This document shows, piece by piece, positions 49,935 through 62,984 of a stretch of DNA of 64,000 nt (the stretch's first letter is position 1; every line of letters begins with the position of its first letter). The stretch comes from Stercorarius parasiticus (Eukaryota > Chordata > Aves > Charadriiformes > Stercorariidae). The stretch lies in contig VWZL01000443.1 of the NCBI GenBank assembly GCA_013396915.1, positions 1,921 through 65,920 on the forward strand, written 5' to 3'. The position numbers were made by a program, and so were the translations under genes. Under the pieces are notes generated by a model. It saw only the letters and a list, made by a program, of their open reading frames with translations, did no database searches and was not told the DNA's origin.

Positions 49935-50260
49935 AACTGATCTTTTAAAATGAGGCAATTAATTTTAATCCCAGTCCTATTAAAATATTCCTAGTGCTGA
50001 TACGCTTTGTTCTTTTCCCCATTGCCATTGTGCAGGAGATGAACCGCAGCTGCCACAAAAGCCCAGTTCTGTGTATTTCTAATATGGGTAACCTTGTGTA
50101 TCTGAGCAGAGTTTAGCCTAGCATAAACAACATTTTTCAATAGTTTTGCCTGTTTGCCCTGTTTTTATTCAGCAGAACTGCTGATTAATTGCAGTTTCTG
50201 CTGAGCGGTGCCATTGCTGGATACAGATGATTTCAGTGCAGAGCCCAGGATTCACAAAAC
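49935..50260. promoter_or_regulatory. Candidate conserved non-coding element 3' of BASP1
   Basis: Unique sequence with a GGCAATTAATTTTAATC motif near 49954 and an imperfect inverted repeat at 50170..50203 whose loop carries ATTAAT. There is no coding frame. Judged by composition only. Confidence 0.25.
50170..50203. repeat. Imperfect inverted repeat with homeodomain-type loop
   Basis: Arms CAGCAGAACTG and CAGTTTCTGCTG pair along their length with one extra T in the second arm. The 11-base loop is CTGATTAATTG. Confidence 0.75.
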
Positions 50261-53200
50261 TGGTTAAAGAAGCTTATTTGGTCTGCCCATTAATGAACTC
50301 TTAGGCAGAGCAGAAGTTCTGAGAGAAGAGGGCAATGGTAAATAGAAACCCAGCTTGGACACATACCAAAGGGATGAGTGGACTTGTATTTAGTAAATAA
50401 GGGAACTGGTGTTTTTCAGTGATATAAATTATTTCACGTACCCTCTCTCCATGCGGTGAGGATGATTCACTCTACAGACTTCCATAATTCTTATCCTTTG
50501 TTTTATTCAGAAATACAAGGTTCCTATACCATGCTGGGGATACTCATGTGCAGCTGTGCACCCTTGGAAAGCTTACTGGTGCAGGCAGGAGTAGTTCTGT
50601 TGGGTTTAGATCAGGTCCTTCACTTGCATGAATCTTGCACCACCATCAAGCTTTTGCATCCTTAATGCAAAGGAGTCCATTTCATGCATAACACGTCAAA
50701 ATAAAGTGGATTTTTTTTCACAGAGAAGGGTCAGCTAAGTACTCTGGCTTAAAAAGAAAACAGGCTTTTTTGGATTAAATAGCTGAAGCATTGCAAGGGG
50801 GCCAGGCAGAGAACACATTTGCGGTAGTTTACCAAGCTTTGTGCATATATAGTTGTCACCATCTACAGCATCTTCATGTGGCCAAGTTTGCGGCTTTCCT
50901 GCAAATCTGTGAGAGCCCTCTGCCATCGTTTCCCAGTGTAGATGTGTCCTGGAAAGGGAGGACTTCTGTCCGCAACTCCTCCATGGCTTTTCATGAGACA
51001 AGTCCAGGATTGAGAGGAGGAGTGCAAGGATCCTGCAGTACTTTGTGGTGACATAGTGCTGAATCGAACCGAAGATGATGGGACTATATTTATGCTCTGC
51101 CTTTGGGCTGGAAGTGGCTGCCAATGGATAATAGGTATGTAACTTGTTTACTGGGATGGTATGTGAATGTGCCTACTAACAATATTGCACTTTGGCTGGT
51201 AGCACACCCATTCACTCTCAATATAATGTTCAAAAATAGCGTTTAATCTCTAAAAAGAGTTCGACAATCAACATATACCTCACTTTTCCCCTGAACTTTC
51301 TTCAGTTGGCGTACCAAAAACCAGTGAGAAGATCTTGAATTCAGTCTTTATCTTTGAAGCAATTAGTGTGCTCCACATCTGTATCTGAACCCAGCAGCCC
51401 CTGCAGCAGTTGACAGCAAACCTTTAACACACGTGCTGCAGTTCTCACAACCTGCTTGCTGCTGACGGTAGTTTCTTCCCAACAGTGTCAATGGTACAAG
51501 GAAATGTTATGCTCCATGTAGCTGGAAATCACCAGCATAAGGGCAAAGAAATGCGCGCTTGTGTTTGGGAAGCTGAGAGGCAGTGCAGACAAAGACCGAT
51601 GCACTTACTTATTTAAGCGCTCAGTATCCTCAAAAAATAAAAAGGAAAGTTGCCATGTAACGTTTTTAAGTCTTTTATTAATAAAGGGGGCTGCAAAATT
51701 AGCCTTGTCATAGTAGTTAAAATGCTTAGTGTGTAACTGGTAGTGCCAAGGCTTTCTGGCTTGGGCCATTGCTAGACAGTGCTGCTATTCTATACCTATA
51801 TATGTAACGAAAGAAATCACCTCAGTTCAAAGAGCGTATGAACTAAGCGTATATGGTTAATAGAAATGTGAAGCATGTTGCTTGCCTGAAGTGGCATGAG
51901 AAGAGGTTAGAGCCTAGAGCCCTGCTTTTCTTCACCTCAGTCCAGTATCTCATCTCCAAGATCCTCTTTTTCTGCGTTATAATCACTCTTTAATAACAGT
52001 AAAAGTATGCTAAGGGTACAGAGCTAGCAGGCATGTTAATGCTTTGAGCGTAAGCACATTGCAGATAACCTCAAAGGACCCAGCCCTTTTGTGAAAGCAT
52101 GCCAAAGGAATAGAGAAATTCAACCCTGGGAAAGAACCTTTGCTATTGTTCAGAGCTCCTACAGAGAGATGTTTGCAAGGTCTCCCTTGTTTTGCCTTGG
52201 AGACTGTCAAGAATCTGTTGCTTTCCCTTCGACAATAGGAAGGTCAGTGCCATTGGCTTTGCTCACACTTTGCTCACGCTTTCACAGCAAGGAGAAATGC
52301 AGCTGCTGTTAAATGTACAGCAACTTAACCTTTCCTGTATTTTTTTTCCATTTTTTTTTACTGTACTTGAAATGTACCTGCTGGTATTTTTATAAGGACA
52401 TTTTAAGATGGAAAAACAACTAAAGTTATGTTAAAATATTCATAATAAAATAGCTACCTAGGAGCAATATTTACCACTCGCCCTGTAGCTGTTTTCTGTA
52501 CACTTACTTATGTGTTTGTACAGGGTAGACACTTCCATGAAGAATCAGTAAAATAAAACATTATAGGATGTGTTGGTCTTATGTGACAGCACTTCTAGGC
52601 ATGTGACTGTGTGACTGCCAGTATCTAAACAGCCAGCGACTCCCGAATTTCTCCTGGAGCTTAACTAGGAGGTCTATCTGTTCTCTGTCTCACCTAACAA
52701 TTGCGTCCTCCGGGATCAGCTTGGACTCCAGCTTGGTTCTAGTGCACTGAACTGAGCTTGAAGCAGCGGGTGAATCAAGCCCTCAGTCTTGCTTCAGGAA
52801 CTTCTCACTAGATTGCATTTCTGTGCCTTCACCCTTATTTAGCCAAACTGGGGAGTGTGGCAAAGAACTACCTCAGATTTGTTACCAGTGCTGCAAAAGG
52901 CATTCTCTGACAGTACGTTTCTTCAGTACATCTACTCTATACTTTCATTGTTGTCTCCTTGCACTGAATCAATAGACTCTAAGGCTCTTTTTAAAGATTA
53001 TTAAAATGCTAATCACTTGGTTTGCTCTTTTTTGGGGGGTGAGATGTCGCATATTTTTTCTGCACTAAACGCTCCACATTTATGCAGAGTCTGATTTGGT
53101 TGACTTTCTGCCTTTCGTTTACTTTTTTTTTTAACATCCTGTTTTATATTGAACCTCCCCACTGTATTTCATGCAATATGAATGCGTATCAGCTGTTAAG

Positions 53201-56200
53201 CAGTCAGATTTGGAAACTATGGCCCTCCAGTCATGGGAAAACAGCAGCATATATGTGTTTTTTCCTTCATTGCTGTGAAAAAGAGTCTTCTCCGGGACTG
53301 ACAGAGCTTTGCTTGCTGCATTTATCATGGTGGGTTCAAGATCTGGCCACAGAGTCAGGTAAGCAGGAGGAGGTATTTTTAGTTTTGGGTTTTTTTTTTT
53401 GTTGAGGGGAGAGAGGGAAGGAATGGCTGTTTCAAAATATGACCACAGGAGCTGGGACACAGGGCATATGACACAATATTTTTGTTTCCTGGAGACAACA
53501 CTATTGTATGTTAACTGGCCACCTTAGGGTTACCAGGTCTCTCCAGCTCATCCGGGTACCTATATCTTTTTTAGCATATTTGCTTGTGTAGGCAAAAAGT
53601 ACTAATTCCAAGCTTTTACTCTCATGGCTGCTTAAATGTATTGCCTCCATCTTTAGATTGTCTTCCCTCCACAATTTAGGTCTTAGATCTCTGAGAGTCT
53701 CCCGTTGCATCAGGAGGCTGACTGAGCTTCTTCATGGTTTGGCTTGATCAAGATGACTCTTTTTGAGATTGTTCAGTCAAGTGAGGTGCAGATTTGATTG
53801 AGTTACAACTTTGTTTCACTTATTAAGCAAAAGTTCAAAGGCTTTACATGATGTTCCTGCTGAGGGTAAGGTGAAATCTTCCTACGAGCTCTACCAGTCT
53901 GTTATTTGGAATCTCATCAGGTTACTGCAAAATGAATAACTTGCTAAACATCACTGCTGGTTCAGCTGGACAGTAGTTTTAGATTAACACTTGGTAAAGT
54001 TTGACATTCAATCTCACTTGAGAATTAAACAAATTGTACTGGGCTCAATACGAGAACATAATAGAGCTGTTCACTTTAGGAGGTGGAAAAGTAATAGAAT
54101 TCAATTTTTTTTTTCACCCATTCAGCTCCGTCCAGTTCAGAAAAACAGTGTGAAACAGGAGTCTATCCCTAGATGGTCTTTTCAATTTGGGAATGGGGCA
54201 AAGCTCATAGTAGTCAGACTGGAAGTCATACTAGCCAAAAGATGGTCTTTAAAAGTTAACAGTTAGTACTTTAAACCTTAAACCTGAATTGCAGGTGTTT
54301 TAATCACAGGCTACACAGCCCCCCTGAGAAGCTGGGCTACTAGAGATACCCAGTGTGGCAGGAAGGCAGCTGCTGGCCTTCTGTTCTGTCTATTCCAGTG
54401 GCTCTCGTTTTTAGCACTCCTTTTCCTATACTGTTGTTTTATTGGCTTTCTACAAGTTTTAGGTTTATTATGTGTTAATGAGAATAGTGTGCTGTAGTGA
54501 CAGACCATACTGATGCTTCATTAATGGCATTTTTCTGGCTTTTAATTTTTTTGGTAAAGTTCTGGCATTACTTGCAGAATTCCAAGGACAGGGTCCGTAA
54601 AAACTTATATGTTTACCAAGTAGAATATGAATTAATCTGGTGGAAAGGAGAAGCTGAAAAAATAATTATATCATTGGAAATTGCCGCAAGCCTGAAAGAG
54701 CAAACCCTTTATTCTGCAATGGTCCAGGATTCTGAAATGGCTCACTGTAAGCTAAAAGACCCTATGGAGATTTCAAAAGATATCACGTGTCAGTATGCTG
54801 AATACGTTGTTGGTTTAAACTCTGCTGCTCTGTCCAATTATCTGAACTTCATCAGCTGCACTTCATTTTTTAATTTTTAAATAAGAGACAGCATTCCCAA
54901 GCTAACATTTTTGTTTCAAAAGGCAAACAACAGTAGCTCATAATGAGTATGTTGCAAAGGAAAATTTCAATTGCATTAAACCTTGAATAACCTTTCCCAG
55001 TAGAAGTAGCTCTAAAGCTACTTAGGAATCTTTTCCAATATTTTATTTAAAAGAAAAAGTTTCCTGATAACCAGGACATTCATAAAAGCATACTTTTATA
55101 GGATAACTGTTGATGATAAGCTAAACAGACAATCTAATAGAGTCTGGACACGCATTGCAGGCTAAGGAAAGAAAACCTGAAACATGGGAGGCCAGTTCAT
55201 CAGCTAGCAAAACTATCAATTCAGGTCCACTGAACTGCATGAAAATCATTTTATTTGCAGTTATTCCATATAGATCTGAAAAAAAAAATTACTTTCAATA
55301 GAATGTCACATTATACTAGGTAGCATTGAATGATTGGATATGAGAGAATTAAGCTGTTAATCTTAGTGATAACCTAATAATAGATTTGGATTTGAATTGA
55401 AGCAGTGTATGAATGCTAATTAGGAATGTAATGTAAATTCTGAAATAGCAAATTTAAAGGATTTATTCAAGACTTTAGATAATCAGTTTTTATGAATGTT
55501 TCATGCTGTTTTTGTGAAACAAGGTGGACAACATAAGGATCAGCATATTTCTACATATGCATGTAAAAATGAAACAGAAGAAAAATAAGCGATAGCAGGG
55601 AGGAGTGCTATATACTTTCTAATAGGTGTTAGAAATTTAAACTGGTGCATCATGCTGCACTTAAATAACTTGGAGTTGAATTTTGCCTTGCACCATATTT
55701 TGGTGTTCTAGCTTAGCTTATCACACACATGTTGGACCACACTTTTGGATGAGATTTGAACAGCAGCTCTGTTTTCACTGCACTGCCACTATTTTTATAG
55801 CCATACCTGACCTAATTTTATACCAATTTTTCTAGTTTAATCTGCCAAGACCAACACGGCTACATTAGTGGGGAATCTGAATAGGTGATGACCCAAACTC
55901 TCAGATGGGCCTTTACCATCCAGACTGAGCTCTGTGCTACCACGTTGCATCTGAACTCGTTACCTCTGGCTTTGATGTGTCCATACCAATGGCAGGGACT
56001 GGGAAAAGCTGTCAGTGGGCTTTAACATGCGTTGGGTGCCCTACATCTCACTGACCCCCTCTCTTCCACATGCTCAAGAAGTAAGATACATTCTAGCATG
56101 CTGAGCTGGAGAGTGCTTCTCTGGGTCTCAGATGAAAGACTGGAAACTTGAAAAAAGCTATGCAGTTCCTTGGTCAAGATAAGCAGAGAATGGAGAAGAA

Positions 56201-57530
56201 GAGTTTGAAAGTATCGTAATTGGCATAAAAGTGATATTTAACTTCATGGTAGAATTAAGTTGTCAAAGACATGCTCTGTGTCCTGAGAAGAGCAGTGCCT
56301 TACAAATGGGATCACATATAGCATTGTAGAGGAAGAGGAAGCTGAGTACAAAAATGTAGGTACCACGAGAACAAATATTGCTTTTAGGCAAAAACAAAAC
56401 TTGTGATAGTTGGAGGGACACCTAGTTTGGCAAAAAGACATGTCTACTGTTGCAGTCATGTTTAGATCATACTTGAAACCTATTTAAAGAAATTTCTGAG
56501 ACGTAGTTTAGATTACAAATACAAGAAAATACATTTTGGTATACTCAATGGCATTTTGCAACAGCATAAGCAAAACCTTTCTACAGCAGGATGTAGGGGT
56601 GTAAGAAGAAATGAAGTGTGGTGTTGGTGAAGTACAAGTTCCTAGCTAGTGCCTTGAATACATGCAATGTTTCTAATAAAAATGAGAGGATGGGATGGAA
56701 GCTGTGGCCACAGCTCTACACAGTGATCAGAGCTGATTTTCAGTGAATGAAAAGTCCTGTTTTAATGATGGTATCATGAGATATCATCAGATCCAATGAT
56801 ACTATCAACCAGATCCAACTGTAATCGATTCTAGTCATAATACTTCAGCATAGATACAACTTTTTTGAAGGAGCAACTTCTATATGAATGACTGTTTCCA
56901 TTGATTTTATAACTTTGCTGTCCAGCTTGAAAATCCCAGAATTAGTTTGATAGCACTGAAAGTAAGAATCAGTCTATCCGTTGCAAGTCAGTGACAGGGT
57001 GGGTGTGGCAAGAGAAGATTAAAAAGACATTACAAGGTCAGAGAAGCATTTGGGATGCAGTCAGTCACGGGAGGAATGTCAGGAGAAGACTGCAGTCAAT
57101 GTGCAAGGCCAGGATAATGATTTTCAGAGCACTGCCTTGAATGGATATGGAGACAAGACACAAGCTGAGAGTCTGGACTAGATAAAAGGGATTGCAGGTT
57201 AGTGACGTTATGCAAAAAGAAAGTACAGGGGTTTTGCCTGCATGTGAAGGCACAGAGAAAGTCACTCACTGCTGTTCTTTTTGCTTTCACTCCAGCTCTC
57301 CCACATTGATATTTACTTCTTCCTGCAGGCTTAACCTTTCCCTCAAGGCCCTCTTTCTTGTCCCCAAGATACGCCTTAGTCAACAGGCAAGATTTTTCTA
57401 AAGTTGCCAAAGCACCCATTTAAAAGGAATGTGACACATACCACATCTTCCAGAGAGCTCCTGTGCTTCTGCAGAGGCTTGATGTACAGCCTTGCCCTTC
57501 AAAGCGTCTTGTATGAAACAAAGACGTACT

Positions 57531-57646
57531 AGCTCACCTGGTATCTGAAACCATCGCATGCCTTACCCTGTTACCACATAGTTTTTCTCCACTGTTTTAT
57601 CACTAGGCAGATACAGGCGGGTGAGTAGTGTTTTAGTACTTGCCTG
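57531..57646 (+). repeat. 116-base dispersed direct repeat, family 2 copy A
   Basis: This aligns without gaps to 59592..59707, with about 16 differences by eye (about 86% identity). Shared blocks include TTTTCTCCACTGTTTTATCA, AGGCGGGTG and TAGTACTTGCCTG. Similarity stops sharply at both ends. The family is not recognised, and the segment is non-coding. Confidence 0.85.
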
Positions 57647-59591
57647 GAACAACAATGGTCCTGTTAACCCAGAGAGGTCATTTTATGAGCAACTTCTCCA
57701 GCTGCCCCGTGTGCTGCCAGGCCTGGACTGACCATGCATGGGCGAGGAGAGTTGCCCACCTTTAGCCCACCAGGGCTTCCTGCAGTGGGCTGCCTCTCCC
57801 TGCCCGCCAGCTGCTCCTCCTTCCACCTGGGGCACATCTGCACCAGCCTCCTGCTGAAGAGACTTGGCTTGAGGACAATAAATCACCCGGGCCATGGAAT
57901 CACCTTGGGGGAGCTTAAGGATGATGAGGAGAACTATTTGTCAAGAATTATGTGGATATGGTTGCATTTCACTTAGGGCAGGGGAATGGGAAGCCCTAAA
58001 AGACTTTGAAAGTGAAAGTCTTTCAAGTTTTCTATCGTTCTGTGGTAACCAAAGATTGTTCCAGTGACAACTGTTTTCCTTCACCTGAATAAGAGCTAGA
58101 CTGTATCTGCTTTCATAGAATAATAATTCACTCTACGTTGCCTTCAGCGGGACTAAGGGCAGTACAAGATACCGTTCAGTCTTAAATAAATCCCACAGTG
58201 CTGTACTTCAATAGCTGCAGACTCTTACTTGGGGATACTGAGTATCCCCTTCTTAAATGGATTTTCGAAGTGTTGTCTGAGTGCCCAGAATGAAATGTTT
58301 CTCAATTTTACTTTTTTCCCCTCTCTTACATGATTTCATTCCAGCCATTCTTTTGTCCAGCAAGCCATCAATAGGCAAAACTGTTTATATTTTCCTGCGT
58401 ACATCAATCAAACCACAAATGAGAAACAATAGCATGTGTTCTTGTCACAGTCTTCCCTTGAATATATTTTTGCAGCACTTCAGTTCATGTCTCAGCCTGC
58501 TATAGGCAAGGACCATATTTCAACAGGGCAAAGTCATTAGTTGTTATAAATTGACTTGGGGATATGCAGATGTCCAGCAGTGGTGAGAATTTTCTGATCT
58601 TTGTGTGCTCTATTTAAAAGTGCAATTCACAATGGATCCCTGATGAAAAGTGCTAGTAACCCTGCAAACTCTTAGAGTGCTGCCTGTGCAAAACCGGGGG
58701 AGGCTTTCTTTTAAGAAGTACTTCTGCTGATTTGGCAGAATTGGACCAGCAAATTGTAGTGATGAACTGGATAAAAATGACCTGGAAAATCCCTGCCTCA
58801 TGTACAGTGCTGACTGCTGAGCAATCATTGCTGTTCTGTGCTTTTTCCTTTGTGCTGGCCTGTGCATAGGTATACTGATACAGAGTTAATTCAGAGCTGG
58901 GAGAGGCATAGGGGAAACCGCAAAATTTTAAACTCCCTGTTTTTATCCTGAAGAGAAAATTATTTTCTAAGCCTTTTGTTTTTGTTGTAGGGAGGGAGCA
59001 ACGAGATTAGAAACTGAAACTAGGTCAGGCTTTCTCAAGTCCTTGTACATCTCCACACAGCCATGTCTGGGCACAGAAGTGACTCAGCCATATGTGTAAG
59101 AGTATTTAGATCCATTTGTAACTCAGGAACTAACAATTTTGAGGATTCTTTCAAACTCTTGCCAGTTGAAAATTCCATGGGTTTGTCTCTGTCTATACTC
59201 TGTCTTGACTCCTGGCATCTATTAACAGCTAAACTTCAGAGTGAAATATCTGCAAAAACTGCTGGGTTTTATGTCAAAAGTCTTGGAAAACACCACAGTT
59301 TCCATGCTTCCCCAGCCTTCCAGATTCATCCAAATTTCAGTGAACTTAAGGACCAGACTTCACATACAGCTTCCCGTGATTTTAGCCCGGATAATTACGC
59401 TGTTAAAATAACTATTAAAGCTATTAAAATGAAGGAAAAAAAAAACCCGATAGTTTGTTCAACTGGAGCAACTGCATGTAGCCAAGATGCTTGAGCATCT
59501 TTTCCATAATAAAAACTTGGACTGCTGAGTAATCAGCCATGCCCTTCCACAGAATCTGGACTCCTGATTCATGAGTGGTTCCCAAAGATTC
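57647..59591. other. Spacer between the two copies of family 2
   Basis: About 1.95 kb. It starts with a GC-rich part (57690..57900, with AATAAA at 57877..57882), then a nested hairpin at 57999..58023, then A/T-rich unique DNA. The frame at 59063..59494 has no recognisable features. Confidence 0.5.
57999..58023. repeat. Perfect inverted repeat (9-base arms, 7-base loop)
   Basis: Arms AAAGACTTT and AAAGTCTTT flank GAAAGTG. An overlapping alternative stem pairs TTGAAAG with CTTTCAA. Confidence 0.8.
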
Positions 59592-59707
59592 AGCTCACCT
59601 GGTGTCTGAAAGCAACGGGTGTCTCACCCTGTTACCATGTAGCTTTTCTCCACTGTTTTATCACTATGTAGATAGAGGCGGGTGTGTAGCGTTCTAGTAC
59701 TTGCCTG
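59592..59707 (+). repeat. 116-base dispersed direct repeat, family 2 copy B
   Basis: Second copy of the repeat at 57531..57646, in the same orientation, 2061 bases downstream and of identical length. Flanking sequences on both sides are unrelated to those of copy A. Confidence 0.85.
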
Positions 59708-62700
59708 TCTCTATTTATAATACTCCCACAAAGTCCTTAATCTTTATTGAACGGCTTTATCTTTTTCAAATAAGAAACATGAATTTCTTACAGAGCGTAC
59801 AATTGGACCTGTCTAAGAAGTTACTGAATAACTAAGGGGAGAGCCGAGTTCCTTGAGCCATTGTATCAAACCTAAACACAGTAATAAAAAGAAGAGAGCT
59901 CCTTTTTTTCTTCCTGATGTGATTAACAAAGATCTAAGAGAGATGAAATAGCAGTGTGGTTTAATTTTTTTTCTCCCTCCGGAAAGTTACAATATTTTCA
60001 GTTCTCATAATTTTCTTTTGGGGAAATATTATAAACTTCTCCTATGTGTAAAGTATTTGGCATTACATTGACTGCAACTGCTCATAATACTCATTACGTG
60101 CATTCATTGTGCAAAAGTGATGCTATTTTGAATCACTAAATGAAGGGAACTATATAATACATACTTTGGCAACTTTCACTCGTGGACTATGAGGTATATT
60201 TGATTAGCTGATTTCACTGTGGAAGGCAAATGGCAGTATACATAGCCCCATTACCTATAGCTGTTACAGTGGGCCCAATCATTTTTTCTAGTGTGTGCAA
60301 ATGGAATCCAGTGGTGCCACATGGCAAGAGATACCACTCCTGCTGTGGCTGATAACCCAGACAATCACGGATGTCACTACTCTGTCATGAGTTTATGTTT
60401 AATGAGATATTGTTCCACCTTGGGACAAACACAAACCAATTTTTTAAAACTTGCCACCCTGGATTTGCTTAGTTTTAAAGCAATTGCCCAAGAGGACAAT
60501 CAGAGGCTTGAGGGCAGGGAGTGGAAAGTTAGGAAGAAGAGATATTTTTATTTTTTAATTAATTGCTTATTATGCACCATTTGGAAGTTTCTTTACTAAC
60601 ACATATTCTTTTTTATTTTTAAGTTTTTAGAGTGAAGCTTTCTTTAGATGTTCTTAAATGCATGATCTACTCTTAATGAAGGGAAAATTAACATAGAAGG
60701 TTAAAAAAATGCCCTCAGTCCAAAATAAAGCTTCAAATTAGTGTGAAAGAGTCGCATCTAGTTCAGGCTTCAAGTGCATAAGCAGTAATGCAGCAGGTAA
60801 AGAAATAGTGTGCATTACAGAGTGACAGTCTAATTCACTTTGGTTTTTGGAAAGACAAACTGAAAACAACACAGCCTTGTCCTGGACAAGATATTCATAC
60901 TATCCGTTATTAACTGCTGTTCTGAAATCAAACCTGTGCTAGTTACCCATGTAGCCCACTCTTCCCCCCAACTTCCCTGCCTGTGAGAGTCTAGGGGAGC
61001 TCTTGGTTGGCAGCCAAGCATTGTAGTCTGGCCAGGTGGTGTCATCTGAGGGAGAAACACTGTGATGCAGTTGCTCTGGCATAACCAATAGTATAGCCGC
61101 TGATAAAACAGGGAGAGAAATAATTCTGGTGAGATAGAAAGCTTAAAAGCTTATGTTTTCATATATTTGTAATAATACTAACTCTATTAAATTATCTGAA
61201 AGCGTAAGGATTTATTAAACCTCTGTGTACAATGCTGTTCCAACTGGGTATTTTGGTAAGCTGCCTTTGTGTAGATATCTGTACAACATAAACTAATGTT
61301 CCACCAAGAAAGAAAATGTTTGGGATTATCCTGGAATGTTGAAGAGGCATCGTGTGAATTACAGTAGTATAAAATACTGTCTATTGGTTTAATTGGTCTA
61401 CAGGGGGGCTAGTTTGCCAGAGAAGCACCAGGGAAACAGTCAGTGAGAGGATTTAAAAGAACTAGCTAAACTTAAAGAGATCAGGGTGGAGGCTTTCCCT
61501 GCTTTCTCCTACTCATTTTGTTTCTCTGCTTGTAGACTCAGCAGTTTTTGGCACTTCTCCCTTTATAATATTTCTATATTTTTATGATCCTCTGCTGGTG
61601 GACACCACTGACATATTGTAAGTATAGAGTATCTGCTGCGCACCTTCTCTTTACTCTGTGGCTCTCCTGACAAGCAGTTCTTTTTAAGAATCTATCCAGT
61701 GTGCTCTAAAAAAAAATCAACATCTTTCCTCTTACTTACCAGCCTCCCACTTCCCCACTTCTCCAAGCACTATAGTAGTAATCTCAGAGATTGAGATGTC
61801 TCTAGGTTTCTCTTCGTACTTAAGGCTTTCTTCTTTCTATTTTTTTTTTTTCCTTCTTCAAAATCTTGATGGAGAGAACGTGACTGTTTTCCCTTTGGGG
61901 AACAAAGATTCTAATTAATCTGTAATTTTTCTCATGGAGTAAGAGAAGTCACTGAACTTCAATGCTCCAATAACCTCTCTACTTTGTCTGTGTTTATCCT
62001 AGCCAGTACTGCTTCACATGGTAAAAAAAACCAAACAAGAATACATATCCTAATCCTGTTCTGAATTAAATTGAGGGAAGTTTTGCTTTGACTGGTGATG
62101 ACTGAAGAACAAGGTCTTTGCAAAACAACGATCAGGTTGTGCACCACACTGAAGGAATTAATTACATCACCACTAATTTTAGTGTGGGAGAGGTTCAGTT
62201 CAAAGTAGTATCAGCAGGTGATTTTTTCAAATCACCATTTTCTCTGATTTTCTCTTTGACTTGGAAGAGCCACTGCTGTGAACAGGCAGGCAGAGAAGAT
62301 GGAGGAGGAAAAAGTGCTTGAGGGAGATGACTGACAATGATTTTCATTTTTCTCTTCACAGGAAAAACACACTTTGGATCCTTGTTATGGTGAAAGACCA
62401 ATCTAATCTGAACTGAAGATATTTCTATTCTAAAATTTCCAACTGAACCCCAATTTATGAAAGTCGTAATTCTGAAAAAGATAAACATTTTTTAACTATT
62501 TAAACCATTAGAAGATTGTAAATAGGTACAATCGCATGTGTTTGCATTCTGTGTTTATATATGTATATAGTATTTCTAATGAATGTCCTGAATATTTGTA
62601 TAAAAATACTAACATAATGTCAAAATTATAAAGCTGCAATGACATTTATCATCCCTAAAGTTATATATTAGACCTAAACCTATTTGTTTTTATGTTTCTT

Positions 62701-62931
62701 ATAGGAGAAAATGAATGGTTTTGAAATGCTTCAGTTTTGACAAAAATGCATTTAAAGCAGTGGTGAAAAACTCTTCTGACCTTTCAGGGAGGCCTTAAAA
62801 ATTTTGTATTTCTCTGTTGATAGGAGACAGTGTAAAAAAACTAAAGAACACATGTCAGAGCAAGAACTGAAGTTTGGCAGGAGAAGTGCTGAACTTCACA
62901 CACTCAATACCTCCCAGGAATCGGCTGGGAG
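59708..62931. other. Intergenic DNA, nothing recognised
   Basis: A/T-rich unique sequence with a T-run near 61841. No gene, RNA or mobile element could be supported. Confidence 0.55.
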
Positions 62932-62984
62932 CCCACTGAAGTCAATGGGAATTTTTGACTGGCTTCAATGTGCATTGGATCAAA
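62932..62984 (+). repeat. Probable fragment of an ancient amniote interspersed repeat
   Basis: The segment carries CCACTGAAGTCAATGGGA, then GACTGGCTTCAATG, then ATTGGATCAA. This two-part pattern (TGAAGTCAATGGGA, then a second TGACTTCAATGGGA-like part, then GGATCA) recurs widely in reptile and bird genomes as fragments of an old element. I cannot assign its family name. Confidence 0.5.

Larger units (their letters stand above)
49556..57530. other. Intergenic DNA downstream of BASP1, no gene
   Basis: A/T-rich unique sequence beyond the BASP1 polyadenylation signal. It contains a conserved-looking block at 49935..50260. Open frames such as 53082..53405 and 54497..54880 (+) show no family features and are treated as chance. 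The region fits a gene-poor interval after BASP1. Confidence 0.6.

Noticed and set aside
54497..54880. 127-codon frame downstream of BASP1
   Set aside because: No recognisable domain, no splice or transcript evidence, and a length expected by chance in A/T-rich DNA of this size.
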